Below, piece by piece: positions 63,141 through 64,000 of a DNA stretch of 64,000 nt. A model generated the notes under the pieces. It was not told the origin of the DNA, did no database searches, and was given only the letters and a program-made list of their open reading frames with translations. The stretch's first letter is position 1, and every line of letters starts with the position of its first letter. This DNA comes from Parerythrobacter_A sp963761775 (GTDB lineage Bacteria; Pseudomonadota; Alphaproteobacteria; Sphingomonadales; Sphingomonadaceae), in contig CAVXIF010000011.1 of assembly GCA_963761775.1 (NCBI GenBank), positions 62,001 to 126,000 of the forward strand, given 5' to 3'. The translations under genes and the position numbers were made by a program.

Positions 63141-63878
63141 ATGTCGGGGGCATTGACCCTCGCCATGACGCGCACCATCGCCCTGCTGGCATTTCTGCCA
63201 TTGCTTAATGTGACTACCCCCGCCTCGGCCCAAGGTTCCCACATAATCTCGGACCATGCGGAATTACCCGCTTACCTGCAATGCGTACCCTATGCGCGCA
63301 AGACATCCGGCGTGCAGATCTATGGCGACGCGCATACGTGGTGGGACCAGGCCGAGGGCCGTTACAGTCGTGGCAACCGCCCGAAAAAGGGCGCGGTCAT
63401 GGCGTTTGCTGCCAATGGTTCGATGCAACTGGGCCATGTTGCCACAGTAAGCCGCGTGATCGACAAGCGCACCGTCCTGCTGGACCATGCCAACTGGTCG
63501 CCCATCAACGGGCGGCGCGGGCAGGTGGAACGCGACGTGCGGGCCATCGACGTATCGCCGGGCAATGACTGGAGCGAAGTGCGGGTGTGGTATGCGCCCA
63601 TCGGTGGCGTCGGCACCACCGCTTGGCCGGTTCACGGCTTCATCTACGGCAACGGCTACGCCCCGCGCACCAAACGTGCGCCGCACCGGATGGCGCATAA
63701 AGCACACCGTGCCGTTCGCGCATCGGTCTCGCCGAAATTCGCCAGCGCCTTCGCCGCGACACCGGCGGCCAGGAAACGCTCCGTGCTGCGTGATGTGGCG
63801 AAGCCGGCACCGGTCGTTCGCACCGCGCGCAACAGCGCACCCGATCCGCTGGACGCGGTCGTATCCCGCTACGACTAG
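63141..63878 (+). CDS. Secreted CHAP-domain (NlpC/P60-like) protein
   Basis: A 245-residue protein with a signal peptide (IALLAFLPLLNVTTPASAQG) and a CHAP domain. The catalytic Cys is in LQCVPYARKTSG, and the His in MQLGHVATVSRVI; RPKKGAVMAF precedes it. CHAP enzymes cleave peptidoglycan cross-bridges or act as amidases. A basic, disordered tail (KRAPHRMAHKAHRAV onward) ends the protein. AGGGTGG lies 9 bases before ATG 63141; a second ATG at 63165 lacks a ribosome-binding site. Confidence 0.85.
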   Translation: MSGALTLAMTRTIALLAFLPLLNVTTPASAQGSHIISDHAELPAYLQCVPYARKTSGVQIYGDAHTWWDQAEGRYSRGNRPKKGAVMAFAANGSMQLGHVATVSRVIDKRTVLLDHANWSPINGRRGQVERDVRAIDVSPGNDWSEVRVWYAPIGGVGTTAWPVHGFIYGNGYAPRTKRAPHRMAHKAHRAVRASVSPKFASAFAATPAARKRSVLRDVAKPAPVVRTARNSAPDPLDAVVSRYD

Positions 63879-63882
63879 ACCG

Positions 63883-64000
63883 TCAGGATTTGGCGGAGGC
63901 CACAGGCGGGTTTTCGCCCAGATCCTCGAACCAGGCTTCGACTTCGCCGTTCAGTTTCAGCGTCAGCGGCTGGCCCTTGCGGTCCATCGTCTTGCCTGCC
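63883..64000 (-). CDS. C-terminal end of an unidentified protein (runs off the right edge)
   Basis: The last 38 codons of a minus-strand gene, ending GENPPVASAKS after KLNGEVEAWFEDL. Nothing in this fragment identifies a family. It lies tail to tail with the CHAP-domain gene, 4 bases from its stop. Confidence 0.4.
   Translation of the reverse strand, partial: AGKTMDRKGQPLTLKLNGEVEAWFEDLGENPPVASAKS

Noticed and set aside
1..64000. CRISPR array, insertion sequences, prophage, rRNA
   Set aside because: No regularly spaced direct repeats, transposase motifs, integrase or rRNA segments were noticed anywhere in the window.

Overview
The window is a GC-rich bacterial chromosome segment, most likely from an alphaproteobacterium of the order Sphingomonadales (Erythrobacteraceae or Sphingomonadaceae). 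That placement is inference. It rests on an Entner-Doudoroff operon (zwf-edd-eda), an RcdA/DUF1465 gene, two DUF465 genes, a DUF2254 gene, EI-Ntr (ptsP), a ParA/SPOR neighbourhood and the overall protein flavour. I saw no rRNA, insertion sequence, phage gene or CRISPR array. One tRNA (Val, anticodon CAC) is present. Genes are packed tightly, often with 4-base start/stop overlaps, and no gene-free stretch exceeds about 300 bases.

Layout. 1-7.5 kb (minus strand): a chemotaxis operon, cheA-cheW-cheY-cheB-cheR, followed by a GGDEF/EAL protein and the first part of a chemoreceptor that runs off the left edge. 7.6-16.2 kb: a MATE pump, an orphan [2Fe-2S] subunit, a siderophore-type TonB receptor with a Fur-like box, arsC, an MFS pump, a small methyltransferase, a broken membrane protein, lipB and a small lipoprotein. 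16.2-23 kb: CoA-ester lyase, old-yellow-enzyme reductase, DUF2254 protein, quinolinate synthase, metallo-hydrolase and glycerol kinase. 23-30.3 kb: rcdA, two DUF465 genes, ptsP, a RodZ-like protein, a CpoB/YbgF-like protein, tilS and an L,D-transpeptidase. 30.4-37.1 kb: zwf-edd-eda followed by a highly divergent PEP-carboxylase homologue. 37.2-43.8 kb is the least ordinary part. It holds a transglutaminase-like protein, a shortened phytase-like lipoprotein, two secreted proteins of unknown function, and a tandem pair of large regulators with an HTH fused to an alpha/beta-hydrolase domain that has lost its catalytic residues. 43.8-54.9 kb: rimO, a potassium channel, a LysM/M23 protein, surE, serS, small proteins, a SOUL protein, tRNA-Val, sppA and pyrB with a non-catalytic pyrC'. 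54.9-64 kb: DUF418 protein, a Sel1/SPOR protein, a ParA-like ATPase with a small partner, a TPR/SPOR lipoprotein, DUF2721 protein, der, a CHAP-domain protein and the end of one further gene.

Data quality. At least eleven single-base frameshifts break seven otherwise well-preserved genes (cheA, the TonB receptor, a membrane protein, the CoA lyase, ptsP, edd and the TPR/SPOR gene). Nearly all behave as one extra base, and the net length of each gene fits that count. This bias points to insertion-type sequencing or assembly errors rather than gene decay. The genes are labelled pseudogene only because they are broken as sequenced.

Most interesting: the tandem HTH-pseudohydrolase pair at 40.4-43.8 kb, which looks like a regulator class that uses a dead hydrolase fold as a ligand sensor. 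Next are the PEP-carboxylase homologue with altered active-site motifs inside the Entner-Doudoroff operon, the three-repeat cysteine protein, and the ParA locus flanked by septal SPOR proteins.
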